From an uncultured Collinsella sp. (GTDB taxonomy: Bacteria; Actinomycetota; Coriobacteriia; Coriobacteriales; Coriobacteriaceae), in contig USQE01000048.1 in the NCBI GenBank assembly GCA_900556675.1, positions 1-7,535 of the forward strand: 7,535 bases of DNA, written 5' to 3'. This document shows, piece by piece, positions 1 to 6,732 of this stretch. Position 1 is the stretch's first letter. Every line of letters begins with the position of its first letter. The notes under the pieces are model-generated. The model saw only the letters and a program-made list of their open reading frames with translations. It was not told where the DNA came from and did no database searches. Both the position numbers and the translations under genes were made by a program.

Positions 1-100
1 TGATTCCTGTCGCCACACAAAAATCAACCTTGGAGATACCAAGGTCCCTGCGTGTCTCTTCGACCCGCCTGCCAAGAATCTGTTTCGCACGTTCGTCCAT
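1..100 (-). CDS. XRE-family helix-turn-helix regulator, N-terminal fragment
   Basis: Only the first 33 codons lie in the window; the gene runs off the left edge. The reverse strand from 100 reads MDERAKQILGRRVEETRRDL followed by GISKVDFCVATGI. This has the typical start of a Cro/C1-type HTH: a basic first helix (LGRRVEETRRDLG), then the IS-x(3)-F-x(4)-GI pattern of helix 2 and the turn. Proteins of this type are DNA-binding repressors, often autoregulatory. The ATG at 100 is the only start codon in frame after the upstream TAA, although no clear ribosome binding site precedes it. The gene is divergent from the small gene at 177-566 and shares the palindrome at 130-153 with it. The rest of the protein is unseen, so an added domain (peptidase, toxin partner) cannot be excluded. 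Confidence 0.7.
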   Translation of the reverse strand, partial: MDERAKQILGRRVEETRRDLGISKVDFCVATGI

Positions 101-129
101 GCAGCCGAGTTTGAAATGGAGCCGAACAT

Positions 130-153
130 AAACGTAAACTATAGTTTACGTTT
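130..153. promoter_or_regulatory. 24-bp perfect palindrome, probable operator over divergent promoters
   Basis: AAACGTAAACTA is followed at once by its exact reverse complement, giving a 24-bp palindrome with no spacer. The centre contains TATAGT on both strands (140-145 on plus), a good -10 hexamer. Transcripts starting about 7 bp further on would have leaders of roughly 25 nt to the plus ATG at 177 and roughly 30 nt to the minus ATG at 100. No convincing -35 is visible on either side. Such a site between an HTH regulator and its divergent neighbour is most simply the regulator's own operator (inference). Confidence 0.75.
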
Positions 154-176
154 TGCCGAATACACAGGAGTTTTCT

Positions 177-566
177 ATGTCGGGTTCTTCGGTCCGCATG
201 TACCGAGCCACGCTTCGCACAAACAGCGCGCCGCCCAAGCTCGTCGTCGTTGAAGCTGAATGCCTTTCGCCCGATGAGCGCACAGCATTTGCATTGCTAT
301 CAAGTCGCGTCACCGCCGTTCTGGTCCCTTGCCCGGCGCAAGGTGAACTTGCCATCCAATGCCAAGCGCACAGCTGCTCGCTCAATCAGGCTGCCGTAAT
401 CGCAACCAGCCAACACGGTCTGCCCCTTCTCCTGGAAGCCGGTATCGCACTTGCCCTTCGCGGCGCCGGATACGAAAACGAGGCCGCCGCCGACATGGTC
501 TTTAAACCACGATCGAGCGGCGGCCTCGCAGCAGCCATTGAATATGCGTGCAGGCTCGTTGCCTAA
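177..566 (+). CDS. Hypothetical protein, 129 aa, divergent from the HTH regulator
   Basis: I do not recognise the family. The start is the ATG at 177, because AGGAG at 166-170 stands 6 nt before it; an upstream in-frame TTG at 153 lacks a ribosome binding site and lies at the edge of the palindrome. The product has no signal peptide or clear membrane helix. A hydrophobic strand-like stretch KLVVVEAE sits near residues 21-28, AVLVPCP near 47-53, and an alanine/leucine-rich helix LPLLLEAGIALALRG near 82-96. There are five cysteines (29, 52, 62, 67, 125), with 62 and 67 spaced C-x4-C. The alternation of strands and helices suggests a small cytoplasmic alpha/beta protein. It converges on the DUF1648 gene, with only 9 bp between the stop codons. 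Expression is probably controlled by the 24-bp palindrome. The good start signals and clean frame argue that it is a real gene. Confidence 0.65.
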   Translation: MSGSSVRMYRATLRTNSAPPKLVVVEAECLSPDERTAFALLSSRVTAVLVPCPAQGELAIQCQAHSCSLNQAAVIATSQHGLPLLLEAGIALALRGAGYENEAAADMVFKPRSSGGLAAAIEYACRLVA

Positions 567-575
567 AAGGACAAG

Positions 576-959
576 CTAGAAACCAAAGCCAAAGCCCGTT
601 CCAGTAATCGCCGAATACATAAAGTAGACGTTGATTACGTTGAGGAACACGCCCGTGATGCAGCCGTTACGCAGGTAGCGCTCGCACGCAAGACGTGCCA
701 TCACAGCGGAGTCCTCGTTGTTCTTTGCCTGGCGTCCCGCCGTAAAGTACGTCGCCACGCTCAGCAGCAGGTTGAGCACCGGCAGTGCCAGCAGCTCGTA
801 GCTCTTACCCCAGCGCGTCACCTCGCCGGCTGCGTTAAACTTCGTTGCCACCTCGGGACCAATGTTGGGGATAACGCACGCTGCGACCACCAGTGGAATC
901 ACCGCAAGTACGAGCAGCGCAATACCCATGTAGCCAGCTTTTTTGCCATATTTAAACAT
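576..959 (-). CDS. DUF1648-type small membrane protein
   Basis: The protein has 127 residues and three likely membrane helices, at about 10-30, 54-73 and 99-117. After helix 1 comes PNIGPEVATKFNAAGEVTRWGKSYELLALP (broken here as PNIGPEVATKFNAAGEV, residues 31-47, and TRWGKSYELLALP, 48-60). This matches the P-x-x(n)-FN-x-x-G-x-x-x-W-x-K-S pattern of DUF1648, also found at the N-terminus of SdpI-like immunity and signalling proteins. The full second half of SdpI is missing, so it is a stand-alone short form of unknown role. The start is supported by AAGGA 8 nt before the ATG at 959. It lies 11 bp after the ychF stop and is probably co-transcribed with it. The C-terminus is an odd glycine/phenylalanine tail, GTGFGFGF, encoded by repeated GGCTTT. 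Confidence 0.8.
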   Translation of the reverse strand: MFKYGKKAGYMGIALLVLAVIPLVVAACVIPNIGPEVATKFNAAGEVTRWGKSYELLALPVLNLLLSVATYFTAGRQAKNNEDSAVMARLACERYLRNGCITGVFLNVINVYFMYSAITGTGFGFGF

Positions 960-970
960 GCGCGTCGTCC

Positions 971-2047
971 TTACACGTTAAAGCGGAAGTGCACGACGTC
1001 GCCATCGGCCATAACATAGTCCTTGCCCTCAATACGCAGTTTGCCGGCGGCCTTGGCGCCCTGCTCACCGCCGAGCTCGATGTAGTCGTCATAGCCAATG
1101 ACCTCGGCCTTAATAAAGCCGCGCTCAAAATCGGTGTGGATGACGCCGGCGGCCTGCGGGGCGGTCGCGCCCTGACGAACCGTCCAAGCCTTGACCTCCA
1201 TCTCGCCGGCCGTAAAGAACGACTGCAGACCGAGCAGCTTATAGGCCGCCTGCGCGAGCACGTCCAGACCGGGCTGTTCCAGGCCCAGGCTCTCCAGGTA
1301 GTCGGCGGCGTCCTCGGGATCGAGCTCGGAAAGCTCGGCCTCAATCTTGGCGCAGATGGGCAACGGCTTGACGCCATCGATGGGCGCCAGGTCCTCGTTG
1401 AGCATATCCTCGTCCACGTTGGCCACGTACAGGATGGGCTTCATAGTGAGCAGGAACAGGCCCTTGGCGGCGGCACGCTCCTCGTCGGTCATCTCCATGG
1501 ACGCGGCTCGCTTGCCCTCGTTGAGCCAAGCGAGCAGGCGCTTGGCGACCTCGAACTTGGGCATGAGCTCCTTGTCGCGCTTGGCCTCCTTCTCGAGCTT
1601 AGGCAGCTGCTTCTCGAGCGTGCCCATATCGGCCAGGATGAGCTCGGTCATGATGGTGTCGGCATCGCCGGCGGGATCGACGAACTCGCCCGTGCGGCCC
1701 ACCTCACGCATGACGTTGGGGTCCTTAAAGTAGCGCACGACCTCGCAGATGGCGTCGGTCTCGCGGATGTTTGCCAAGAACTGGTTGCCCAGGCCCTCGC
1801 CCTCGTTGGCACCCTTCACCAGGCCAGCGATGTCGACAAACTCGACCGTCGCCGGCACAATGCGGCCGGGGTTAACGATGTCGGCGAGCTTTTGCAGGCG
1901 GCTATCGGGCACATCGACGATACCCACGTTGGGGTCGATCGTGGCAAACGGGTAGTTGGCGGCAAGGCCGGTCTTTTTGGTAAGCGCGGTGAACAGCGTC
2001 GACTTGCCCACGTTGGGCAGGCCCACGATACCGATGGAAAGGGACAC
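971..2047 (-). CDS. ychF: Redox-regulated ATPase/GTPase YchF (OLA1 family)
   Basis: YchF is a universally conserved, ribosome-associated P-loop NTPase of the Obg-related TRAFAC class that prefers ATP; it is cytoplasmic and linked to translation and oxidative stress responses. The product is 358 residues, normal for the family (E. coli about 363). The G1/P-loop GLPNVGKST is at 9-17, the G3 DIAG at 72-75 within [20 protein letters not shown], and the altered G4 NVDE at 210-213. An alpha-helical coiled insertion (about 130-195, [17 protein letters not shown]) is followed by the C-terminal TGS-like domain, with [13 protein letters not shown] at 304-316 and a terminal [10 protein letters not shown]. 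The start chosen is GTG at 2047, giving [12 protein letters not shown], because AAAAGGAG stands 5 nt upstream. The frame stays open to about 2239 but has no family similarity there and overlaps the previous gene. It heads a probable two-gene unit with the DUF1648 gene. Confidence 0.97.
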   Translation of the reverse strand: MSLSIGIVGLPNVGKSTLFTALTKKTGLAANYPFATIDPNVGIVDVPDSRLQKLADIVNPGRIVPATVEFVDIAGLVKGANEGEGLGNQFLANIRETDAICEVVRYFKDPNVMREVGRTGEFVDPAGDADTIMTELILADMGTLEKQLPKLEKEAKRDKELMPKFEVAKRLLAWLNEGKRAASMEMTDEERAAAKGLFLLTMKPILYVANVDEDMLNEDLAPIDGVKPLPICAKIEAELSELDPEDAADYLESLGLEQPGLDVLAQAAYKLLGLQSFFTAGEMEVKAWTVRQGATAPQAAGVIHTDFERGFIKAEVIGYDDYIELGGEQGAKAAGKLRIEGKDYVMADGDVVHFRFNV

Positions 2048-2090
2048 GACAGCTCCTTTTGGTACAGGTACTTCAAACCGTATAAGTATA

Positions 2091-2134
2091 GCGCCGCCGC
2101 AGCATCCGGGCGAATCCGGACACCGCGGCGGCGC
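2091..2134 (-). terminator. GC-rich hairpin between the GH4 gene and ychF, possible terminator
   Basis: GCGCCGCCGC at 2091-2100 pairs exactly with GCGGCGGCGC at 2125-2134. A smaller inner stem pairs TCCGG (2105-2109) with CCGGA (2116-2120). It lies 40 nt after the stop of the 6-phospho-alpha-glucosidase gene and before ychF, so it is well placed to end the sugar operon. On the minus strand it is followed by TATACTTATACGG, which is AT-rich but has no true U run, so intrinsic termination may be weak. The same stretch could supply a -10 (TATACT) for ychF. Confidence 0.45.
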
Positions 2135-2174
2135 AAATGAAGCAGAGATGCGTGAGAGTTCGAGACAGCAGTCC

Positions 2175-3568
<1,394 letters not shown>

Positions 3569-3578
3569 TGTACGGTTT

Positions 3579-3599
3579 GGAATTGTTACCTAGAAGTGG
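3579..3599. repeat. Short dispersed motif, copy 1 (GGAATTGTTACCTAGAA then GTGG)
   Basis: The sequence GGAATTGTTACCTAGAA followed by GTGG recurs, with one substitution and two single-base gaps, as GGAATAGTTCCTAGAA then TGG at 7510-7528. Both copies are intergenic: this one between EIICB and GH4, the other just after the GntR gene. The function is unknown; a regulator site or a lineage-specific intergenic element are possibilities. Confidence 0.4.
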
Positions 3600-3615
3600 A
3601 GTTTTTTATCTCTAG

Positions 3616-3655
3616 AATCGGCCTTGCGGTGCATACCGGCTCTGCAAGGCCGATT
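3616..3655 (-). promoter_or_regulatory. 12-bp perfect stem between EIICB and GH4 genes
   Basis: AATCGGCCTTGC at 3616-3627 pairs perfectly with GCAAGGCCGATT at 3644-3655 around a 16-nt loop. It begins 18 nt after the EIICB stop. In the minus-strand RNA it is followed by CTAGAGATAAAAAAC, an A run and not a U run, so it is not a classical intrinsic terminator in that direction. On the plus strand it is followed only by GTTTCG. It more likely stabilises the 3' end of the EIICB message or sets the ratio of permease to glucosidase (inference). Confidence 0.55.
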
Positions 3656-3673
3656 GTTTCGATGGACGATGGT

Positions 3674-5284
3674 TTACAGAAGACTCTCAAACTTCAGAAG
3701 ACTCTCGAACTTCTCGCGAACCTGCGGGACGGTAAGGCCGATGATGACCTGGATTGACTGACCCTGGACCACCAAGCCATGCGTACCGATCGCCTTGAAG
3801 GAAGCCTCGGGTGCAACGACGCTCTTGTCCTTGACGTTAACGCGCAGACGGGTAGCGCAGTTAGTTACATCGATGATGTTATCCGTGCCACCGAGCAGAT
3901 CGAGGATGTTCTCGGCAAGCACCAAGCGCTCATCATCTTTACTCTGGGCGACCGATTTGCCAGCAGCAGCACCGCCCTGCTTTTGCTTGTAGTCAGCCTT
4001 GGACTTGAGCTCGACCTCAACATCGTCATCCTCGCGACCGGGGGTCTTAAAGTCGAACTTGACGATCAGGAAACGGAAGACCACGACCCAAAGGGCGGTA
4101 AAGCACAGACCGACAAGGATGGAGATGGCGTACTGCAGACCGTGTGCGGCCCAAAGGGGCAGCCAGTCCCACGAGAGCATCGAGATGATGCCGCCGTCGA
4201 AGATGCCCACGACGCCAAGGAGGTTTTGAGCCATGCAGCCAAGCGCTCCGAGCACGCAGTGGACGACGAACAGGCCGGGCGCGATGAACAGGAAGGTGAA
4301 GTCAAGCGGCTCGGTGATACCGCAAAGCATAGCGGTAAGGGTGACGGGAATGAGCAGGGCCTTGACGCGCTGCTTGCGCTCGGGTTTGGCGGTCATATAA
4401 AACGCAATGGCGACGCCAAGCGAGCCGAAGACCTTAGTCCAACCAGGGCAGGTATAGGCAGCCCAGGGTGCAGCATCCTTAAGAGCAATGCTCGGATCGG
4501 CAGCCAGTTGGGGCAGGATGTTGGCCCAAGCAGCAAAGATGCCGCCGTTGACCGCCGCGTTGTCGTAATAGAACGGCGTATAGATAAAGTGGTGCAGGCC
4601 TGTAGGAATCAGCACGCGCTCGAAGAAAGCAAAGACGCCCACGCCAAACGTACCGGCGGAAAGAATGAATCCCTGGAAGGCGGCGATAGCAGCCTGAACA
4701 TGCGGCCACACCAGGCAGGCGATAAGAGCGACCGGAACCATAACGAAGAAACCGATCATATAGATGAACACGGAGCCCGAGAACACGCCCAACCACTCGG
4801 GGAGCTCGGTATCGAAGAACTTGTTATGCAGCATCGTGGCGATACCAGAGATAATGAGCGCGCCCATGATGCCCATATCAAGCGTTTTGATGCTTGCGAT
4901 AGTGGCAAGACCAGTACCGCTGCCCGCCTCGACAGAGTGGTCGACACCAAAGACAGGGCCCCACTGCCCCAAGATTGTGCTTACAAAGTAGTTGAAGGTA
5001 AGGTAGATGGCCAAAGCCTCCATGCAGCAGCGAGCGTTCTGCTTGTTCGCGAGCGAGATTGGCAACGCTACGCAAAACAGCAACGGCATCTGGTTAAAGA
5101 GCGTCCAACCACCCTGGAGCAGCACATTCCAGCAATCAAACCAAAGATGGCCCGCAGTGGCCATCTCGCCAAAGATCGCCTCGGTGGTAAACAACGTACC
5201 CAGGCCAACGACAATTCCGGAAAATGCGAAAAGAATTGCAGGCGTGTACATTGCACCGCCGAAACGTTGTATCTTTTGCATCAT
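3674..5284 (-). CDS. PTS alpha-glucoside EIICB permease (GlvC/MalP-like)
   Basis: This is an integral membrane PTS transporter of the glucose/glucoside class that imports and phosphorylates an alpha-glucoside. The product has 536 residues from the ATG at 5284. The EIIC domain spans about 1-410: QKIQRFGGAMYTPAILF at 3-19, GGWTLFNQMPLLFCVALPI at 58-76, YLTFNYFVS at 94-102, and the sugar-site motif GITEPLDFTFLFIAPG at 322-337. A charged linker (about 411-450) leads to the EIIB domain, whose phosphorylated cysteine is C476 in DVTNCATRLRV. No EIIA domain is present, as in GlvC/MalP, so a Crr-like EIIA must act in trans. The start is uncertain: two tandem ATGs (5284, 5281) match the family start and have AGAGGGGG about 10 nt upstream, whereas in-frame GTG 5335 and ATG 5308 lack a ribosome binding site. 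The C-terminus ends in a duplicated FESLLK unit. It is probably transcribed from the extended -10 at 5422-5430 and followed by the GH4 gene. Confidence 0.93.
   Translation of the reverse strand: MMQKIQRFGGAMYTPAILFAFSGIVVGLGTLFTTEAIFGEMATAGHLWFDCWNVLLQGGWTLFNQMPLLFCVALPISLANKQNARCCMEALAIYLTFNYFVSTILGQWGPVFGVDHSVEAGSGTGLATIASIKTLDMGIMGALIISGIATMLHNKFFDTELPEWLGVFSGSVFIYMIGFFVMVPVALIACLVWPHVQAAIAAFQGFILSAGTFGVGVFAFFERVLIPTGLHHFIYTPFYYDNAAVNGGIFAAWANILPQLAADPSIALKDAAPWAAYTCPGWTKVFGSLGVAIAFYMTAKPERKQRVKALLIPVTLTAMLCGITEPLDFTFLFIAPGLFVVHCVLGALGCMAQNLLGVVGIFDGGIISMLSWDWLPLWAAHGLQYAISILVGLCFTALWVVVFRFLIVKFDFKTPGREDDDVEVELKSKADYKQKQGGAAAGKSVAQSKDDERLVLAENILDLLGGTDNIIDVTNCATRLRVNVKDKSVVAPEASFKAIGTHGLVVQGQSIQVIIGLTVPQVREKFESLLKFESLL
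3678..3713. repeat. 18-bp tandem duplication at the EIICB C-terminus
   Basis: AGAAGACTCTCAAACTTC (3678-3695) is followed directly by AGAAGACTCTCGAACTTC (3696-3713), which differ at a single base. On the coding strand it stays in frame and makes the protein end KFESLL-KFESLL just before the TAA at 3676-3674. It looks like a recent slippage duplication that extended the EIIB domain by six residues. Confidence 0.85.
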
Positions 5285-5287
5285 GAC

Positions 5288-5347
5288 GGGGAATCCCCCT
5301 CTCTTCATTCGGAGCGACTGCGGTTTTGGCTTCACTCGAGACCGCAG
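5288..5347 (-). promoter_or_regulatory. Structured EIICB leader: two small inverted repeats
   Basis: CTGCGGT at 5318-5324 pairs with ACCGCAG at 5341-5347 (16-nt loop). GGGGA at 5288-5292 pairs with TCCCC at 5294-5298 immediately before the start codon. On the minus strand the latter stem contains the G run that would serve as ribosome binding site, so it could mask translation initiation; its one-base spacing makes a stable hairpin doubtful. The probable leader is about 130 nt long, from about 5415 to 5285. Confidence 0.3.
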
Positions 5348-5421
5348 ACGCGCCGTTTGCGTGTACCTCGTGCAATAGGACGGGTGGGCCCGCTTCCCTG
5401 ACTTCTTGCGCTTCCATTTTT

Positions 5422-5430
5422 ATCATATCA
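5422..5430 (-). promoter_or_regulatory. Extended -10 promoter for the EIICB-GH4 operon
   Basis: The minus strand reads TGATATGAT: TG (5430-5429), one base, then TATGAT (5427-5422). This is a good extended -10, matching TATAAT at five of six positions. No good -35 is found 16-18 bp upstream, which extended -10 promoters tolerate. The palindromic site at 5430-5445 abuts and slightly overlaps it, as expected for repression. Confidence 0.5.
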
Positions 5431-5445
5431 CTTATCTAGACAAGT
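5430..5445. promoter_or_regulatory. TGTCTA-type operator, site 1 (EIICB side)
   Basis: ACTTATCTAGACAAGT is a 16-bp palindrome with a single mismatched pair. Its reverse complement begins ACTTGTCTAGAT, identical over 12 bp to site 2 at 5561-5572 on the other side of the intergenic region. It sits directly upstream of the extended -10 of the EIICB gene. The likely binder is the GntR/UTRA protein at 6733-7491 (inference). Confidence 0.6.
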
Positions 5446-5465
5446 TAGCATAAATACTACGGTCG

Positions 5466-5495
5466 GTAAACGGTTGATTATTGGCCGTAAACGGT
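5466..5495. repeat. Direct repeat GTAAACGGT, two copies 21 bp apart
   Basis: GTAAACGGT occurs at 5466-5474 and again at 5487-5495, a spacing of exactly 21 bp, or two turns of the helix, so both copies face the same side of the DNA. The second copy lies within CCGT-AA-ACGG, a small inverted repeat. It lies about 40-70 bp upstream of the EIICB -10 and about 105 bp upstream of the dehydrogenase -10, where an activator or a second sugar-responsive regulator could bind (inference). Confidence 0.4.
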
Positions 5496-5560
5496 ATATG
5501 TCCAGTATTTCGCCTGCTAAATCTGACATAGCTGATGGTTGAATTTTATTTTTCTTTTCT

Positions 5561-5572
5561 ACTTGTCTAGAT
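5561..5572. promoter_or_regulatory. TGTCTA-type operator, site 2
   Basis: ACTTGTCTAGAT is the exact reverse complement of 5434-5445 in site 1. It contains the same TCTAGA core (5566-5571), but its right half (GTGC) is degenerate. Its core centre lies 18 bp from the centre of site 3, just upstream of the -35 of the dehydrogenase promoter. Confidence 0.5.
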
Positions 5573-5576
5573 GTGC

Positions 5577-5605
5577 TTGTCTATATCTATAGACATACCT
5601 ATACT
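5577..5605 (+). promoter_or_regulatory. Promoter of the dehydrogenase-GntR unit
   Basis: The -35-like TTGTCT at 5577-5582 (four of six matches to TTGACA) is separated by exactly 17 bp from the -10 TATACT at 5600-5605 (five of six). Transcription would start near 5612, giving a leader of about 30 nt before the AAGGAG at 5631-5636 and the ATG at 5642. Operator site 3 covers the -35 and the spacer. Confidence 0.55.
5578..5595. promoter_or_regulatory. TGTCTA-type operator, site 3, inside the dehydrogenase promoter
   Basis: TGTCTATA and TATAGACA are exact inverted repeats separated by TC. The half-site TGTCTA is shared with sites 1 and 2, but the arms are further apart, so it could also be read as two overlapping sites. 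It overlaps the -35 and the spacer of the promoter at 5577-5605, the classic position for a repressor. Confidence 0.6.
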
Positions 5606-5641
5606 TCATAACAACATTCACCGCCACGTTAAGGAGTCACC

Positions 5642-6667
5642 ATGAAAAGCGCGGTCTTCTATGGAAAGCACGATCTCAGGGTCGAGGATTCGACAAAACC
5701 GGCCGTGGGCAAGCGCGACGTTCTGATCAACGTCAAAGCTTGCGGCGTCTGCGGCACCGACGTTCATATCTATGAAGGCGACAAGGGCGCAGCCGACGTT
5801 ACCCCGCCCACGATCCTTGGTCATGAGTTTGCGGGCGTTGTCGAGGCCGTGGGCAGCGACGTCGCTGGCTTTAAACCGGGCGATCGCGTGTGCATCGACC
5901 CAAACCATCCCTGCGGCTGCTGCGAACCCTGCCGCGACGGTATCAACCACTACTGCGAGCATATGACCGGTTACGGTACCACCGTTAACGGCGGCTTTGC
6001 CGAGTACTGCTCCGTCGATATGCAGCAAGTCTACAAGTTGGGCGATCACACCAGCTTTGAGCAGGGTGCTATGACCGAGCCCGTCGCCTGCTGTCTGCAC
6101 GGCATCGATATGTGCAACATCAAGCCCGGCAGCACGGTTGTCGTTATCGGCGGTGGCATGATCGGCCTGCTCATGATGCAGCTTGCTAAAAACGCCGGCG
6201 CCACCAAGGTTGTCTTGCTCGAGCCCGTCGAAGGCAAGCGCGAGGTTGCGCTCAAACTCGGCGCCGACCTGGCAATTGATTCCATCCACGAGGACGTCCC
6301 GGCCCGCCTGAAGCAGGAGGGCGTCGGCAACGTCGATGTCGTTATCGAGTGTGTTGGCAAGCCCGTCACCATCGAGCAGGCCATCCAGATCGCCGGCCAC
6401 AAGGCTACGGTCATGATGTTCGGCCTCACCAAGCCCGATGAGACAATCACCGTCAAGCCCTTCGAGGTCTTCCAGAAGGAGCTTGTGCTTACCTCGTCCT
6501 ACATCAACCCTTATACGCAGCGCCGCGCGCTCGAGCTCATCGACTCTGGCAGGCTCGACGTATCCTCGATGGTCGCCAAGGTGGCTTCCCTCGACGAACT
6601 CGGCGCCATCCTGTCAGACCCAGCTCTGCGTGCCATGGGTAAATATATTATCGACCCCAGCAAGTAA
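5642..6667 (+). CDS. Zinc-dependent medium-chain dehydrogenase (sorbitol/threonine dehydrogenase-like)
   Basis: This is a cytoplasmic NAD(P)-dependent alcohol or polyol dehydrogenase of the MDR superfamily, 341 residues (family about 340-350). Catalytic zinc ligands are C37 in CGVCGTDVH and H61-E62 in GHEFAGVVEAVG. The structural zinc site is C91, C94, C97 and C105 in NHPCGCCEPCRDGINHYC; C93 is an extra cysteine. E146-P147 in MTEPVACCLHG is typical of polyol and threonine dehydrogenases. The Rossmann motif is VVVIGGGMIGLL (166-177), and the acidic E194 at the end of the second strand (VVLLEP) favours NAD over NADP. AAGGAG 5 nt before the ATG at 5642 fixes the start. It is divergent from the EIICB-GH4 pair, is followed by the GntR gene and lies under operator sites 2 and 3. 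The exact substrate is unknown; polyol oxidation to a ketose is the most likely reaction from family membership. Confidence 0.9.
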   Translation: MKSAVFYGKHDLRVEDSTKPAVGKRDVLINVKACGVCGTDVHIYEGDKGAADVTPPTILGHEFAGVVEAVGSDVAGFKPGDRVCIDPNHPCGCCEPCRDGINHYCEHMTGYGTTVNGGFAEYCSVDMQQVYKLGDHTSFEQGAMTEPVACCLHGIDMCNIKPGSTVVVIGGGMIGLLMMQLAKNAGATKVVLLEPVEGKREVALKLGADLAIDSIHEDVPARLKQEGVGNVDVVIECVGKPVTIEQAIQIAGHKATVMMFGLTKPDETITVKPFEVFQKELVLTSSYINPYTQRRALELIDSGRLDVSSMVAKVASLDELGAILSDPALRAMGKYIIDPSK

Positions 6668-6680
6668 ATCGATCGACACC

Positions 6681-6712
6681 TGCGCGAGCGGTCCTCATCC
6701 ACCGCTCGCGCA
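6681..6712 (+). other. 11-bp perfect hairpin between dehydrogenase and GntR genes
   Basis: TGCGCGAGCGG (6681-6691) pairs exactly with CCGCTCGCGCA (6702-6712) around a 10-nt loop. It lies 13 nt after the dehydrogenase stop and 20 nt before the GntR start. There is no T run after it (CTCAGCTC), so it is unlikely to be a full terminator. It may reduce read-through or protect the upstream message, keeping the regulator less abundant than the enzyme (inference). Confidence 0.6.
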
Positions 6713-6732
6713 CTCAGCTCTAGGAGACCGTC

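Noticed and set aside
153..176. TTG at 153 as the start of the small plus-strand gene.
   Set aside because: No ribosome binding site before it, and it lies at the palindrome edge, likely upstream of or at the transcription start; ATG 177 is well served.
989..2140. A 383-codon open frame on the plus strand over ychF.
   Set aside because: Antisense shadow of ychF, rich in L/G/H repeats typical of reverse-read coding sequence.
3616..3655. The 12-bp stem as an intrinsic terminator.
   Set aside because: No U run follows on either strand, so it is kept only as a structured element of unknown role.
3779..5401. A 540-codon open frame on the plus strand over the EIICB gene.
   Set aside because: It mirrors the PTS permease; the translation is low-complexity and charged, with no recognisable domain.
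5136..5426. A 96-codon minus-strand frame (MIKMEAQEVREAG...) spanning the EIICB leader, considered as a leader peptide.
   Set aside because: It lacks a ribosome binding site, its first codons overlap the -10 region, and most of it overlaps the EIICB gene out of frame.
5618..6400. Minus-strand 260-codon frame over the dehydrogenase gene.
   Set aside because: Antisense to a clear MDR dehydrogenase with all zinc ligands; no family match.
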